Source: Aureimonas sp. ME7 (GTDB lineage Bacteria > Pseudomonadota > Alphaproteobacteria > Rhizobiales > Rhizobiaceae). From it: a stretch of DNA of 64,000 bases. How positions within the stretch are numbered: position 1 is the stretch's first letter; every line of letters starts with the position of its first letter. Both the position numbers and the translations under genes were made by a program. The notes beneath the pieces are model-generated. The model saw nothing but the letters and a program-made list of their open reading frames with translations. It had not been told where the DNA came from and made no database searches. The stretch covers positions 1 through 64,000 of the forward strand of contig NZ_CAJCKW010000010.1 in NCBI RefSeq assembly GCF_903970965.1. Reading direction: 5' to 3'. This document shows, piece after piece, positions 50,518-59,582 of the stretch.

Positions 50518-51183
50518 ATGGCGACATCCGGCGGCGGCGAGGTCCTCATCACGCCGGAACTGCTTCTGCGGGCCTACGCCGCCGGCATCTTCCCGATGTC
50601 GGAGGATGCCGACGATCCGTCGATTCACTGGGTGGACCCGACCCATCGCGGCATCCTGCCGCTCGACGGGTTCCACGTGCCGAAGAGCCTGCGAAAGCGG
50701 ATCCGGCAAAACGCGTTCGACATCCGCTTCGATACCGCTTTCCTAGTAGTCGTGGACGGTTGCGCAGAGCCGGCACCCGGTCGCGACAACACCTGGATCA
50801 ACCGCCGTATCCGCGACCTCTATGCCGGGCTCTTTCGAATGGGCCACGCGCACTCGGTGGAGGCTTGGGCGGATGGGCAGTTGGTCGGCGGCCTCTACGG
50901 GGTCAGCCTCGGCTCGGCCTTCTTCGGCGAAAGCATGTTCTCGCGGCGCACGGACGCCTCCAAGGTCGCCCTCGTCTTCTTGTGGGACAAGCTACGTCGC
51001 AGCGGCTTCACGCTTCTCGACACGCAGTTCATCACCTCGCATCTGGAGCGCTTCGGCGCAATCGAGGTGGAGCGGGCGGAGTATCGCGATCGCCTGAGCG
51101 CGGCGCTCGAACGCCACGCAAACTTTCACTGCGCGGGCGGAACACCCGAGTCCGTCTTGCAGTCCTTGAGCCAGACGTCATAG
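50518..51183 (+). CDS. aat: Leucyl/phenylalanyl-tRNA-protein transferase
   Basis: The 221-aa enzyme adds Leu or Phe from aminoacyl-tRNA to proteins with N-terminal Lys or Arg, marking them for ClpS/ClpAP. The family signature is clear: [20 protein letters not shown] at the N-terminus, then [19 protein letters not shown] and [17 protein letters not shown]. The start is 7 bp after the accC stop. The last 58 bp overlap the 3' end of the convergent DUF2155 gene, an arrangement seen again at ruvX. Confidence 0.95.
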   Translation: MATSGGGEVLITPELLLRAYAAGIFPMSEDADDPSIHWVDPTHRGILPLDGFHVPKSLRKRIRQNAFDIRFDTAFLVVVDGCAEPAPGRDNTWINRRIRDLYAGLFRMGHAHSVEAWADGQLVGGLYGVSLGSAFFGESMFSRRTDASKVALVFLWDKLRRSGFTLLDTQFITSHLERFGAIEVERAEYRDRLSAALERHANFHCAGGTPESVLQSLSQTS

Positions 51184-51533
51184 ACCGGGTGCTCGACGGC
51201 GTTCAGCCCTGGCGAGTCCGCGAACATCCAGCCGGTGAAGATACGACGGATCTCGCGATCCAGCGTGATCTCGTCGACTTCGATGAAACCGTCGGTCTTG
51301 GGAGATTCGTCCTGACTGCGTGTGAAGCAGGCGCGCGGCGTCACCTGCAGCGCGCCGAACTGCACCGTCTCGTCGATACGAACCTCGAACGTCGTGATCC
51401 GGCCGGTGATCTTATCGAGACCAGAGAAGACGGCCTCGGGATTCTCGATGCGCGCGGCAGACGCCGACACCGTCGCAAGAAGCAGCGATGTGGCAGCGAA
51501 AACCAGGGTTCGGCGAAACGCGAACTGAGGCAT
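51126..51533 (-). CDS. Exported DUF2155 protein
   Basis: The 135-aa protein has a signal peptide (residues 1 to about 26, [21 protein letters not shown]) and a DUF2155 domain, with conserved parts [19 protein letters not shown] and [22 protein letters not shown]. The family is restricted largely to Alphaproteobacteria and its function is unknown. The start at 51533 is chosen because the upstream frame reads as Arg-rich nonsense and has no homology. It follows the NDUFA12 gene by 17 bp and runs 58 bp into the end of aat. Confidence 0.88.
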   Translation of the reverse strand: MPQFAFRRTLVFAATSLLLATVSASAARIENPEAVFSGLDKITGRITTFEVRIDETVQFGALQVTPRACFTRSQDESPKTDGFIEVDEITLDREIRRIFTGWMFADSPGLNAVEHPVYDVWLKDCKTDSGVPPAQ

Positions 51534-51550
51534 GGGACGACGCGAAGCGG

Positions 51551-51931
51551 TCAGGGCGTCCACGCGTCGTAGTCGCCCGAGACGCGCGGGCGCTCGGCGG
51601 TGTTGAGAAGCGACCCCTTCGGCCGATAGGCGAAGCGCGTCCCCGTCTGGTTCGGGACGTGCGGCTTCTGCCAGTCGCGCGGCTTGTAGTTCTCGTCCAC
51701 CGGCGGCGTGTCGACGCGGTGGTGCATCCAGCCGTGCCAGCCCGGCCCGATCTCGGAGGCCTCGGCCATACCCTTGTAGATGACCCACCGGCGCTTGCCA
51801 TCGGCGGACTGGTAGTAGACGTTGCCGCGCTCGTCCTCGCCGACGCGCTGGCCGAAGCGCCACGTATGGAAACGCGTTCCGATCGTCTGACCGTTCCACC
51901 AGGTGAAGATCTGAAGCAGCCAGTCTTTCAT
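51551..51931 (-). CDS. NDUFA12-type NADH:ubiquinone oxidoreductase subunit
   Basis: The 126-aa protein is the alphaproteobacterial counterpart of the mitochondrial complex I accessory subunit NDUFA12 (B17.2). Typical features are the Trp-rich start DWLLQIFTWWNGQTIGTRF, the GEDERGNVYYQS block and RRWVIYKG, followed by WHGWMHHRVDTPP. Its presence is one of the alphaproteobacterial markers of the window. It lies upstream of DUF2155 on the same strand; the neighbour combination NDUFA12-DUF2155-aat is common in the order, in my recollection. Confidence 0.92.
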   Translation of the reverse strand: MKDWLLQIFTWWNGQTIGTRFHTWRFGQRVGEDERGNVYYQSADGKRRWVIYKGMAEASEIGPGWHGWMHHRVDTPPVDENYKPRDWQKPHVPNQTGTRFAYRPKGSLLNTAERPRVSGDYDAWTP

Positions 51932-52027
51932 GTGCCATGTCCATTCCGGGCCATGCGGCCCTTATGCTGCCGTCACCGGCAAAAGTCCAGCGATCCGAGG
52001 GCTTCAGGTAGGGCTCAGAACCGTCGG

Positions 52028-52516
52028 TCAAAGCTGTCGTTCGAAGACGGTCGCCGGAATGCCGAGCTCGCTATCCGCCCTGCCCGTTCTGACGAACCCG
52101 TGGCGCTCGTAGAAGGCGATCGCACGAACGTTGGCACCCTCGACTTCGATCCGCATGCGCTTTGCCTCGGGGAAGCAGTCGAGCATTTCGGAGAGAAGAT
52201 CGGCGCCCACCCCGCACCCCTGAACGGTCGGGCGGACGTAGAGCTGGTGGAGCACGACGAGCGTTCGATCGGCGGCGGCCATTTTGGCATAGGCCATGCC
52301 GCCGAGTTCGGCGCCGCTGTCGGCGACCAGAAACTCGGCGTTCGGCTGCGACAGACGAGAGGCCAGAACTTCTACGGAGTGCCAAGCGTCAGTGATCTCG
52401 CGAACGCGCTCGGCACCGTAGATCCCATCATACGTATCGTGCCACGTCTCACGAAGGAGAGCTGAAACCGCCGGCACATCGGCCTTGCCGGCGGTTCGAA
52501 CGAAGAAGCGGCTCAT
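52028..52516 (-). CDS. GNAT-family N-acetyltransferase
   Basis: The 162-aa protein has the acetyl-CoA binding motif A in [20 protein letters not shown] and the motif B helix [14 protein letters not shown]. The substrate is unknown. The start at 52516 overlaps the gatB stop by 4 bp (ATGA), so it is coupled to the amidotransferase genes; the open frame continues upstream but without homology. A second GNAT gene lies between gatC and gatA, which makes acetylation near the GatCAB genes a recurrent theme here. Confidence 0.85.
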   Translation of the reverse strand: MSRFFVRTAGKADVPAVSALLRETWHDTYDGIYGAERVREITDAWHSVEVLASRLSQPNAEFLVADSGAELGGMAYAKMAAADRTLVVLHQLYVRPTVQGCGVGADLLSEMLDCFPEAKRMRIEVEGANVRAIAFYERHGFVRTGRADSELGIPATVFERQL

Positions 52517-54012
52517 TCGATGCCGAGCTTTGCCTTCACGAGATCGTTCACCGCCTGGGGATTGGCCTTGCCGCCTGTTGCCCGCATCACCTGGCCGACG
52601 AACCAACCGGCCAGCGTCGGCTTGGCTTTCGCCTGCTCGACCTTCTCCGGATTGGCGGCAATGACTTCGTCCACCGCCTTCTCGATCGCGCCCGTATCCG
52701 TCACCTGACGCAGGCCCCGGCTTTCCACGAGCTCGCGCGGATCGCCGCCCTCGTTCCAGACGATCTCGAACAGGTCCTTCGCGATCTTGCCCGAGATCGT
52801 TCCCTCACGAATGAGATCGAGAACCGCGCCGAGCTGATCGGCCGAAACCGGCGTTTCCTCGATTCCCTTACCGCTTTTGTTAAGCGCGCCGAGGAGATCG
52901 TTGATCACCCAGTTGGCGGCCTGCTTGGCGTCCCGCCCCTTGGCGACCTGCTCGAAGAAATCGGCGATCGCCTTTTCCGAGACGAGGATCGATGCGTCGT
53001 AGGCTGAAAGCCCGGCATCGGTGATCAGGCGCTGGCGCTTGTCGTCCGGCAGTTCGGGCAGATCGGCGCGCAATCCTTCCACGAACGCGTCGTCGAACTC
53101 CAATGGAAGGAGATCGGGATCGGGGAAGTAGCGGTAGTCGTGCGCGTCTTCCTTGGAGCGCATGGCCCGCGTTTCGCCCTTGCCCGGATCGAACAGGCGC
53201 GTTTCCTGGTCGATCGAACCGCCGTCCTCCAGGATCGCGATCTGGCGACGGGCTTCGGATTCGATGGCCTGTCCGACGAAGCGGATCGAGTTGACGTTCT
53301 TGATCTCACAACGCGTGCCGAAGGCACCGCCCGGACGGCGAACGGACACGTTGACGTCGGCGCGCATCGAGCCCTCGTCCATGTTGCCGTCGCAGGTGCC
53401 GAGATAACGCAGGATGGTGCGCAGCTTGGTGAGGTAGGCGCGCGCCTCGTCAGCCGAGCGCATGTCCGGCTTCGAGACGATCTCCATCAGGGCGACGCCG
53501 GAGCGGTTCAGATCGACGTAGGACATGGTCGCATGCTGGTCGTGTAGCGACTTGCCGGCGTCCTGCTCCAGATGCAGGCGCTCGATGCCGATCTCGATCT
53601 CGTCGAACTGGCCCTTCGAATCCGGACCGACCGAGACGATCACCGTTCCCTCGCCGACGATCGGCTGCTGAAATTGCGAAATCTGATAGCCCTGCGGCAG
53701 GTCGGGATAGAAATAGTTCTTTCGGTCGAAGACCGAGCGGTTGTTGATCTGCGCCTTCAACCCGAGCCCGGTACGGACGGCCTGACGAACGCATTCGACG
53801 TTGATGACCGGCAGCATGCCCGGCATCGCGGCATCCACCAGCGAGACGTTGTCGTTGGGTGCGGAGCCGAACTGGGTCGAGGCGCCGGAAAAGAGCTTGG
53901 ACTCGGACAGGACCTGCGCATGGACTTCCATGCCGATCACGATCTCCCAATCGCCGGAAATGCCGGGGATGAACTTCTTGGGATCGGGGGTGCGGACATC
54001 GACGATGGTCAT
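52513..54012 (-). CDS. gatB: Aspartyl/glutamyl-tRNA amidotransferase subunit B
   Basis: The 499-aa kinase-like subunit activates Glu or Asp on mischarged tRNA so that GatA can transfer ammonia. Conserved parts are [15 protein letters not shown], the phosphorylation-site region [10 protein letters not shown] and [18 protein letters not shown], plus the C-terminal YqeY-like domain ([30 protein letters not shown]). It follows gatA by 61 bp and overlaps the downstream GNAT gene by 4 bp. Confidence 0.96.
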   Translation of the reverse strand: MTIVDVRTPDPKKFIPGISGDWEIVIGMEVHAQVLSESKLFSGASTQFGSAPNDNVSLVDAAMPGMLPVINVECVRQAVRTGLGLKAQINNRSVFDRKNYFYPDLPQGYQISQFQQPIVGEGTVIVSVGPDSKGQFDEIEIGIERLHLEQDAGKSLHDQHATMSYVDLNRSGVALMEIVSKPDMRSADEARAYLTKLRTILRYLGTCDGNMDEGSMRADVNVSVRRPGGAFGTRCEIKNVNSIRFVGQAIESEARRQIAILEDGGSIDQETRLFDPGKGETRAMRSKEDAHDYRYFPDPDLLPLEFDDAFVEGLRADLPELPDDKRQRLITDAGLSAYDASILVSEKAIADFFEQVAKGRDAKQAANWVINDLLGALNKSGKGIEETPVSADQLGAVLDLIREGTISGKIAKDLFEIVWNEGGDPRELVESRGLRQVTDTGAIEKAVDEVIAANPEKVEQAKAKPTLAGWFVGQVMRATGGKANPQAVNDLVKAKLGIE

Positions 54013-54073
54013 CGGACGAACTCGTGAAGTGCGTTGAGCGATCTGCGCGACATGTGGGAGGCGATGGGCGCCG

Positions 54074-55555
54074 TCACCACCAGCGATCGGGCTGGAAGCG
54101 ACCGGCCGCTTGCTCGATCACGGACGCGGAGGCGAAGAGGGTTTCCTCGTCGAACGGACGGCCGATCAGTTGAAGCCCGAGCGGCGTTCCCTCGGCCGAG
54201 AGGCCGGCAGGCACCGAGATTCCCGGCAGGCCGGCGAGGTTGACGGTGATCGTGAACACGTCGTTCAGATACATCGCGACGGGATCGGCCGCGAGGTTCT
54301 CGTCGCCGATGGCGAAGGCGGCCGACGGCGTCGTCGGCGTCAGGATCGCGTCGACGCCGTCGGCGAAGACGGTCTCGAAATCGCGCTTGATCAGCGTGCG
54401 GACCTTCTGCGCCTTCAGATAGTAGGCGTCGTAATACCCGGCCGAAAGCACATAGGTGCCGACCATGATGCGACGCTTCACCTCGCGCCCGAACCCGGCG
54501 GCGCGGGTGTTCTCGTACATCTCCGCGATGTCTTTGCCGGGCACGCGAAGGCCGTAGCGCACGCCGTCGTAGCGTGCGAGGTTCGATGAAGCTTCCGCCG
54601 GAGCCACGATGTAGTAGGCCGGCAGAGCGTATTTCGTGTGCGGCAGGGAGACGTCGACGATCTCGGCGCCTGCGTCCTTCAGATAAGCGATCCCCTTCTG
54701 CCAAAGCGCGTCGATCTCGGCGGAGAGGCCCTCGACGCGGTATTCGCGCGGAATGCCGATCCTGAGGCCACGAACCGAACGACCGACGGCCGCCTCGTAG
54801 TCCGGAACGGGACGGTCAACCGAGGTCGTGTCCTTGTCGTCCACCGAAGCCATCGACTTCAGAAGGATGGCCGCGTCGCGAACGTCGCGCGCGATCGGCC
54901 CGGCCTGATCGAGCGACGAGGCATAGGCGACGATACCCCAGCGCGAGCAGCGGCCGTAGGTCGGCTTGATGCCGACCGTGCCCGTGAGGCCAGCCGGCTG
55001 CCGGATCGAGCCGCCGGTATCGGTCGCCGTGGCGCCGGCGCAGATGCGCGCGGCCACCGCCGCTGCCGAACCGCCGGAGGAGCCACCCGGCACCAGCGCG
55101 ACGTCCGAGCCCGACCGCCGCCACGGATTGACCACAGGTCCGTCATGACTCGTCTCGTTGGACGAACCCATGGCGAATTCGTCCATGTTCAGCTTGCCGA
55201 GCATGACGGCGCCGTCCGCCCAGAGATTGGCGGTGACGGTGGATTCGTAGCGAGGCTCGAACTTGTCGAGGATATGCGAGGAGGCCTGCGTGTGCACGCT
55301 CCTAGTCGCGAACAGGTCCTTGACGCCGAGCGGGATGCCCTCGAGCGGCCCGGCCGCGCCGCTCGCCAGCTTCTCGTCGGAGGCCGCCGCCATCTCGCGC
55401 GCCCGCTCGGGCGTCACCGCCACATAGGCGTTGAGAGCACCATTCGCGGCGTCGATCGCACCGAGATACGCATCGGTCAGCTCGGCGGCGGTGAACGTCT
55501 TCGCCTTCAGCGCATCGCGCGCTTCCGCAATCGTGTATCGGGTCAGGTCGGTCAT
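54074..55555 (-). CDS. gatA: Aspartyl/glutamyl-tRNA amidotransferase subunit A
   Basis: The 493-aa amidase subunit frees ammonia from glutamine for GatCAB. The amidase triad is visible as Lys79 (GVKDLF), cis-Ser159 in PGGSSGGS and the nucleophile Ser183 in [10 protein letters not shown]. It should form GatCAB with the products of gatC and gatB, giving Gln-tRNA(Gln) or Asn-tRNA(Asn) in organisms lacking the direct synthetases. It lies between a GNAT gene (46-bp gap) and gatB. Confidence 0.96.
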   Translation of the reverse strand: MTDLTRYTIAEARDALKAKTFTAAELTDAYLGAIDAANGALNAYVAVTPERAREMAAASDEKLASGAAGPLEGIPLGVKDLFATRSVHTQASSHILDKFEPRYESTVTANLWADGAVMLGKLNMDEFAMGSSNETSHDGPVVNPWRRSGSDVALVPGGSSGGSAAAVAARICAGATATDTGGSIRQPAGLTGTVGIKPTYGRCSRWGIVAYASSLDQAGPIARDVRDAAILLKSMASVDDKDTTSVDRPVPDYEAAVGRSVRGLRIGIPREYRVEGLSAEIDALWQKGIAYLKDAGAEIVDVSLPHTKYALPAYYIVAPAEASSNLARYDGVRYGLRVPGKDIAEMYENTRAAGFGREVKRRIMVGTYVLSAGYYDAYYLKAQKVRTLIKRDFETVFADGVDAILTPTTPSAAFAIGDENLAADPVAMYLNDVFTITVNLAGLPGISVPAGLSAEGTPLGLQLIGRPFDEETLFASASVIEQAAGRFQPDRWW

Positions 55556-55601
55556 CGGCTCGGCTTCTTTGAAACTGAGAAAGGCGAAAGCGTGGAAGAC
55601 G

Positions 55602-56075
55602 TTACGTCAGCGGCTTCGCGTAGAATATCGAGTATGGATTGTCTGGGTAATCGGCAAAAGCGCCGGTTTGCTCGAAGCCGGCGGCTTCGTACAGCCTTCG
55701 TGCCGAGCGATAATGGACGCCCGTTTCCAGCAAGAGCCGTCGCGAGCCCTCGAGGCGAGCCTGCGCTTCCACCGTATCGAGCAGACGCGCTCCCAGACGC
55801 GCTCCCCGCGCCTCGGGGCGGACGAACATCCGCTTGAGCTCGGCGGCGCCATCCGGGTGGCGCAGCAAAGCGCAGCAGCCGACCGCTCGGTCATTCGTCC
55901 GGGCGATCCAGACCGTCGTGTCCGGCCCGTCCATCTCCTCCGCTGTCAGGCAGAAGTTGAAGTCCTGCGGGGTCTCCGGCTCCATCTCGCGGATCGCGAC
56001 GTCGAGTTCGGCGATGAGGTCGGCGAGATCGGGATGAAGCGCGCTTACGCGCGAGATCACGATATCAGCCGTCAT
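55602..56075 (-). CDS. GNAT-family N-acetyltransferase inserted between gatC and gatA
   Basis: The 157-aa protein has the acetyl-CoA motif [20 protein letters not shown] and the C-terminal helix [15 protein letters not shown]. The N-terminus shows [19 protein letters not shown]. The substrate is not known. The start overlaps the gatC stop by 4 bp (ATGA) and gatA follows 46 bp later, so it is embedded in the gatCAB unit. It is not close to the other GNAT at 52028, so the two were not made by simple duplication. Confidence 0.85.
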   Translation of the reverse strand: MTADIVISRVSALHPDLADLIAELDVAIREMEPETPQDFNFCLTAEEMDGPDTTVWIARTNDRAVGCCALLRHPDGAAELKRMFVRPEARGARLGARLLDTVEAQARLEGSRRLLLETGVHYRSARRLYEAAGFEQTGAFADYPDNPYSIFYAKPLT

Positions 56076-56359
56076 TCCACGACCTTCGGCACGAGGAAGA
56101 AGTGGTCGTCGGTCGCGGGCGCGTTAGCGACGATGTCGTCCGCCTTGTGGCCATCGGTGACGGCGTCGTCGCGCTTCTTCATCTCGATCGGAATGACGGA
56201 CGTCATCGGCTCGACGCCCGAAACGTCCACCTCGCCGAGCTGTTCGAAGAAGCCGAGGATGGCGTTCAGCTCGCCCTGCATCGTCTGAACCTCGTCCTCG
56301 GTGACCGCAAGGCGGGCAAGACGAGCGACGCGACGGACAGTGGCGGTATCGACAGACAT
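56072..56359 (-). CDS. gatC: Aspartyl/glutamyl-tRNA amidotransferase subunit C
   Basis: The 95-aa subunit wraps GatA and GatB and stabilises the complex. The N-terminus reads [17 protein letters not shown], the first-helix signature, and the C-terminus ends in [12 protein letters not shown], as in the family. It heads the operon gatC-GNAT-gatA-gatB-GNAT. A promoter (-35 TTGCCT, -10 TATAGC) lies just upstream and overlaps a perfect inverted repeat. Confidence 0.94.
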   Translation of the reverse strand: MSVDTATVRRVARLARLAVTEDEVQTMQGELNAILGFFEQLGEVDVSGVEPMTSVIPIEMKKRDDAVTDGHKADDIVANAPATDDHFFLVPKVVE

Positions 56360-56391
56360 GCGTTTTCCCGAAAGCTTTGCTTTGGGACAAG

Positions 56392-56428
56392 GCTATATCG
56401 ACGGCGTTGCGCCGAGGCAACGCCGTCG
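56392..56428 (-). promoter_or_regulatory. gatC promoter overlapped by a perfect inverted repeat
   Basis: On the minus strand TTGCCT (56415-56420) and TATAGC (56392-56397) are 17 bp apart, 33 bp before gatC. A perfect 12-bp inverted repeat, CGACGGCGTTGC (56399-56410) and GCAACGCCGTCG (56417-56428), covers the spacer and -35. It may also end the UPF0173 transcript, whose stop is 17 bp upstream. Confidence 0.55.
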
Positions 56429-56445
56429 AGCGGGCGTGCCCGATC

Positions 56446-57147
56446 TCAGATCTCGAAGGCTTCGCCGATCTTCGGCACGAGGACGCGAGACGCCTCGCCT
56501 TCCATCGCCTCGATGAACTTGTTCGGATTAGCGTCTAGAATCGGCAATGTGCCCCAATGGAGCGGCACGATGGTCTGGAAGTTGAAGTAGCGCCGGCAGG
56601 CGAGCGCCGCGACCGCCGCGCCCATGGTCAGCCGGTCCCCGCACGGCACGAGGCCGATCTTGGGCTGGTGAAGCTCCTCGATCAGCGCCATGTCGCCGAA
56701 GATGTCGGTGTCGCCCATGTGGTAGACGCTGCCGCCGTCGTCGAAATGGATGACGATGCCGTTCGGCATGCCGAGATAGGTGACGGTGCCGTCTTCCTCG
56801 ACGCTGCCCGACGAGTGGAAGGCCTGCGTCAGCGTGACGGAAAAGTCGTCGAACTTGATCGTGCCGCCGGTGTTGGCGGGCTCGATCGAAGCGACGCCCT
56901 TCTTGCCCAGCCACTGCACCAGTTCGAACGTGCCGACGACCTTGGCCCCGTTCCGCTGAGCGATATCCACCGTGTCGCCGACATGGTCGAAATGGCCGTG
57001 CGTCAGAAGAATATGCGTGGTGCCTTTCGTAGCCTCCGCCACGTCGCCGTGGAAATGCGGGTTGCCCGTCAGAAACGGATCGATGAGGATGACGGATCGT
57101 CCCGTGTCGATCCGGAAGGCCGAATGGCCGAAGTAGGTCATTTTCAT
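56446..57147 (-). CDS. UPF0173 metal-dependent hydrolase
   Basis: The 233-aa protein has a metallo-beta-lactamase fold. The metal motif HGHFDH is at residues 50-55 ([12 protein letters not shown]), with further ligands in [11 protein letters not shown] and PLHWGTLP. No substrate is known for the family. There is no signal peptide, so it is cytoplasmic. It is divergent from ruvX and separated from gatC by the hairpin and promoter. Confidence 0.88.
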   Translation of the reverse strand: MKMTYFGHSAFRIDTGRSVILIDPFLTGNPHFHGDVAEATKGTTHILLTHGHFDHVGDTVDIAQRNGAKVVGTFELVQWLGKKGVASIEPANTGGTIKFDDFSVTLTQAFHSSGSVEEDGTVTYLGMPNGIVIHFDDGGSVYHMGDTDIFGDMALIEELHQPKIGLVPCGDRLTMGAAVAALACRRYFNFQTIVPLHWGTLPILDANPNKFIEAMEGEASRVLVPKIGEAFEI

Positions 57148-57225
57148 GCTGATGGTTCTCCGCGCATGGCCTGGGCTGCTATGGCGGAGAAGCTAGGGCC
57201 GAGAACCGCACATCAAGGAGACGAC

Positions 57226-57705
57226 ATGCCGCTTGCCGAACTTGCCGACCTGTCCGGGCGCAAAACGGGAGGTAGCATCCTCGTGGGTCTCGATCTCGGA
57301 ACAAAGACGATCGGGGTCGCGATGTCGGATCTTGGATGGCGCTTCGCCACGCCGCGCACGGTCATCCGCCGGACGAAGTTTCAAGCCGACGCCGCCGAAC
57401 TGAAATCCGTTCTGGACGAGGCGAAGTGCGATGCCATCGTCATGGGTCTGCCGCTTAACATGGACGGAAGCGAGGGCCCCCGCGCGCAATCGACCAAGGC
57501 ATTCGTCCGCAACTACATGCGGCTCGACGAACGACCGATCGCGTTCTGGGACGAGCGGCTTTCCACGGTCGCGGCCGAGCGCGGAATGATCGAGATGGAC
57601 ATGTCGCGGCGCAAGCGGGCCGAGCGTATCGACGCCGCCGCAGCGGCCTTCATCCTTCAGGGAGCGTTGGACAGGCTTTTCGTGCTCGCTGCCCAGCGAG
57701 CGTAA
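57226..57705 (+). CDS. ruvX: RuvX/YqgF-family putative Holliday junction resolvase
   Basis: The 159-aa protein has the RNase H-like fold of Yqg[19 protein letters not shown] with the first catalytic Asp, [16 protein letters not shown], and the C-terminal [13 protein letters not shown] segment, then the [19 protein letters not shown] motif. The family has been linked to resolution of junctions and to rRNA maturation. The ATG at 57226 has an AAGGAG ribosome site; the longer frame is antisense to the UPF0173 gene. Its last 49 bp overlap the convergent membrane-protein gene. Confidence 0.9.
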   Translation: MPLAELADLSGRKTGGSILVGLDLGTKTIGVAMSDLGWRFATPRTVIRRTKFQADAAELKSVLDEAKCDAIVMGLPLNMDGSEGPRAQSTKAFVRNYMRLDERPIAFWDERLSTVAAERGMIEMDMSRRKRAERIDAAAAAFILQGALDRLFVLAAQRA

Positions 57706-57974
57706 CGCAACCTCGCGAAGGCCAGGATCGGCTTGCGACGGCGGAACGCGTAGAGGGCCAGCACGATCAGGCTGTCCAGCACCAGCGCTCGCGCCACCAG
57801 CGGAGGCAGCGTTTCCGGCGGAACGCCGAGCGCTTCGCCGTAAACGGCAAAGACCGTGTCGTACATCTCGCGCGAGAAGAAGAAGAGCCCGAAGCTCCAG
57901 TCGTTCGAGGCGAGCGCGAGCCAGACGACGAGAAACGAGATCGGCAGGAACCAGAGGGACAGGAGCCAGCGCAT
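57657..57974 (-). CDS. Small two-helix membrane protein (DUF6105-like)
   Basis: The 105-aa protein has a hydrophobic start ([20 protein letters not shown]) and a second membrane segment near residues 67-77 ([14 protein letters not shown]), with a basic end. The sequence fits a small Hyphomicrobiales family I know as DUF6105; the match is from memory. The start overlaps the stop of the preceding gene by one base (TGATG), so the two are coupled. Its 3' end overlaps ruvX by 49 bp on the other strand. Confidence 0.65.
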   Translation of the reverse strand: MRWLLSLWFLPISFLVVWLALASNDWSFGLFFFSREMYDTVFAVYGEALGVPPETLPPLVARALVLDSLIVLALYAFRRRKPILAFARLRYARWAASTKSLSNAP

Positions 57975-58453
57975 CAGAACTCGTCCCGGTTCGCCGTCCA
58001 GTGCGTACGCGGGCTTGGCTTCTGCCGAGGGATGGATGCCTCGATAGCCTTCACCGTGCGCTTGAACGCGATTTCGTCGAGTTCGTCCTCCGCATCGGGC
58101 GCGAAGATGCACGCGTCGAACGCGATGGCGAGAAGGCTGAGGCCGACCGACCAGAACGCGAGGTCGAGGCGCCCGAACACGGCCGCGAACGGTGCTCCGA
58201 AGATCAGCGCTGCCAACACCATGGATGAGCAGATGCCGATGGCGGCAAAGGCCAGAAGCTCGCCCCGCCGCACGTGCGTCTCCTTGCCCGAGTGCAAGCA
58301 TACGAGACTGAAGGCGGACAGGACGCCGGTGCCAAGGGTTAGAACAGCGACGGGCAGATCCGCTCCAATAGGGTCGCGAAGGTCTACGAACGCCGTGACG
58401 AGAAGAAAGCCTGTCCACGCGCTTAGGGCAAAGGTCGTTGGAATTCGGCGCAT
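57974..58453 (-). CDS. Four-helix membrane protein of unknown function
   Basis: The 159-aa product has four likely membrane helices (about 7-25, 36-54, 68-90 and 100-115) and a charged cytoplasmic-type tail with the acidic stretch PDAEDELDEIAF. I recognise no family. It is coupled to the DUF6105-like gene by TGATG. A perfect TTAA-N7-TTAA box lies 19 bp upstream of its start, which raises the possibility of CtrA control. The ATG at 58453 has no obvious ribosome site. Confidence 0.65.
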   Translation of the reverse strand: MRRIPTTFALSAWTGFLLVTAFVDLRDPIGADLPVAVLTLGTGVLSAFSLVCLHSGKETHVRRGELLAFAAIGICSSMVLAALIFGAPFAAVFGRLDLAFWSVGLSLLAIAFDACIFAPDAEDELDEIAFKRTVKAIEASIPRQKPSPRTHWTANRDEF

Positions 58454-58471
58454 CGATCCGCCCCCAGTTCG

Positions 58472-58486
58472 TTAACGAAACATTAA
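58472..58486. promoter_or_regulatory. CtrA-type box, TTAA-N7-TTAA
   Basis: TTAACGAAACATTAAC is an exact match to the alphaproteobacterial CtrA motif TTAA-N7-TTAA (both half-sites intact, followed by C). It is in the 175-bp spacer between the membrane-protein gene (19 bp away) and pyrB (about 140 bp away). Confidence 0.55.
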
Positions 58487-58588
58487 CGCAAACCTTTCCC
58501 CATAGCTCCGGGTCCGCAACCGGAATGTCGCGCCATGGTTAACGCCGGGGATAACCCGCCGCCCCTCGCCTTCCCGCGCACCAGCCGC

Positions 58589-58617
58589 TTGTGAGGACGG
58601 GCGCTATCTCCTATAGC
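58589..58617 (+). promoter_or_regulatory. Predicted pyrB promoter, possibly giving a near-leaderless mRNA
   Basis: TTGTGA (58589-58594) and TATAGC (58612-58617) are 17 bp apart. The -10 ends 11 bp before the pyrB ATG at 58629, so transcription would begin only about 4-6 nt upstream of it, and no ribosome site is present. Confidence 0.5.
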
Positions 58618-58628
58618 CCGATCTCGAC

Positions 58629-59582
58629 ATGTCAGAGCTTTCCAGCACTCCGTCCGCTCCCCGTCGCCATCTACTCGGCATCGCGGGTCTGTCGCTTCCC
58701 GACATCCACACGCTGATGGATCTCGCCGAACGCGAGATCGCGGTCAGCCTTGGCCGCGACAAGAAGAAGTCCGCCCTCAAGGGTCGGACACAGATCAACC
58801 TGTTCTTCGAAGCGTCCACCCGCACGCAGGCCTCGTTCGAGCTGGCAGGCAAGCGACTGGGGGCGGACGTGATGAACATGTCGGTCGCCAATTCTTCGGT
58901 GAAGAAGGGCGAGACGCTGATCGATACGGCGATGACGCTGAACGCCATGCGGCCGGACATTCTCGTGGTCCGCCACCATTCGGCGGGAGCCGTCGCGCTG
59001 CTGGCCCAAAAGGTCGGCTGCTCGGTGGTCAACGCCGGCGACGGCGCGCACGAACACCCGACGCAGGCGCTTCTGGACGCTTTGACCATCCGCCGACGCA
59101 AGGGCCGAGTGGCTCGGCTCGTCGTGGCGATCTGCGGGGACGTGCTTCACAGCCGCGTCGCGCGCTCCAACATCCTGCTCCTCAACGCGCTCGGCGCCGA
59201 TGTGCGCGTCATCGCGCCGTCAACGCTTCTGCCGACCGGTATCGAGGACATGGGCGTGCGCGTCTTCCGCGACATGGACGCGGGGCTCGAAGGCGCGGAC
59301 GTCGTGATGATGCTGCGCCTTCAGCGCGAGCGCATGGAGGGCTCTTTCGTGCCCTCGGTGCGCGAGTATTTCAGCCTGTTCGGTCTCGACGAACGTCGCC
59401 TGGCCCGCGCCAAACCCGATGCGCTCGTCATGCATCCCGGCCCGATGAATCGCGGCGTCGAGATCGCATCGGAGGTCGCCGATGGGCCGCAAAGCGTCAT
59501 CGAGGAACAGGTGGAGATGGGCGTCGCGGTTCGCATGGCGGTGATGGAGTGGATGATGGGCAACGAGGAGGCCGCATCGTGA
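58629..59582 (+). CDS. pyrB: Aspartate carbamoyltransferase catalytic subunit
   Basis: The 317-aa enzyme makes carbamoyl-aspartate, the first committed step of pyrimidine synthesis. The carbamoyl-phosphate loop [13 protein letters not shown] and the [12 protein letters not shown] and [11 protein letters not shown] motifs are present. The stop overlaps the GTG of the pseudo-dihydroorotase by 4 bp, the coupled arrangement known in Pseudomonas, where the two proteins form one complex. No pyrI regulatory chain follows. Confidence 0.96.
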   Translation: MSELSSTPSAPRRHLLGIAGLSLPDIHTLMDLAEREIAVSLGRDKKKSALKGRTQINLFFEASTRTQASFELAGKRLGADVMNMSVANSSVKKGETLIDTAMTLNAMRPDILVVRHHSAGAVALLAQKVGCSVVNAGDGAHEHPTQALLDALTIRRRKGRVARLVVAICGDVLHSRVARSNILLLNALGADVRVIAPSTLLPTGIEDMGVRVFRDMDAGLEGADVVMMLRLQRERMEGSFVPSVREYFSLFGLDERRLARAKPDALVMHPGPMNRGVEIASEVADGPQSVIEEQVEMGVAVRMAVMEWMMGNEEAAS

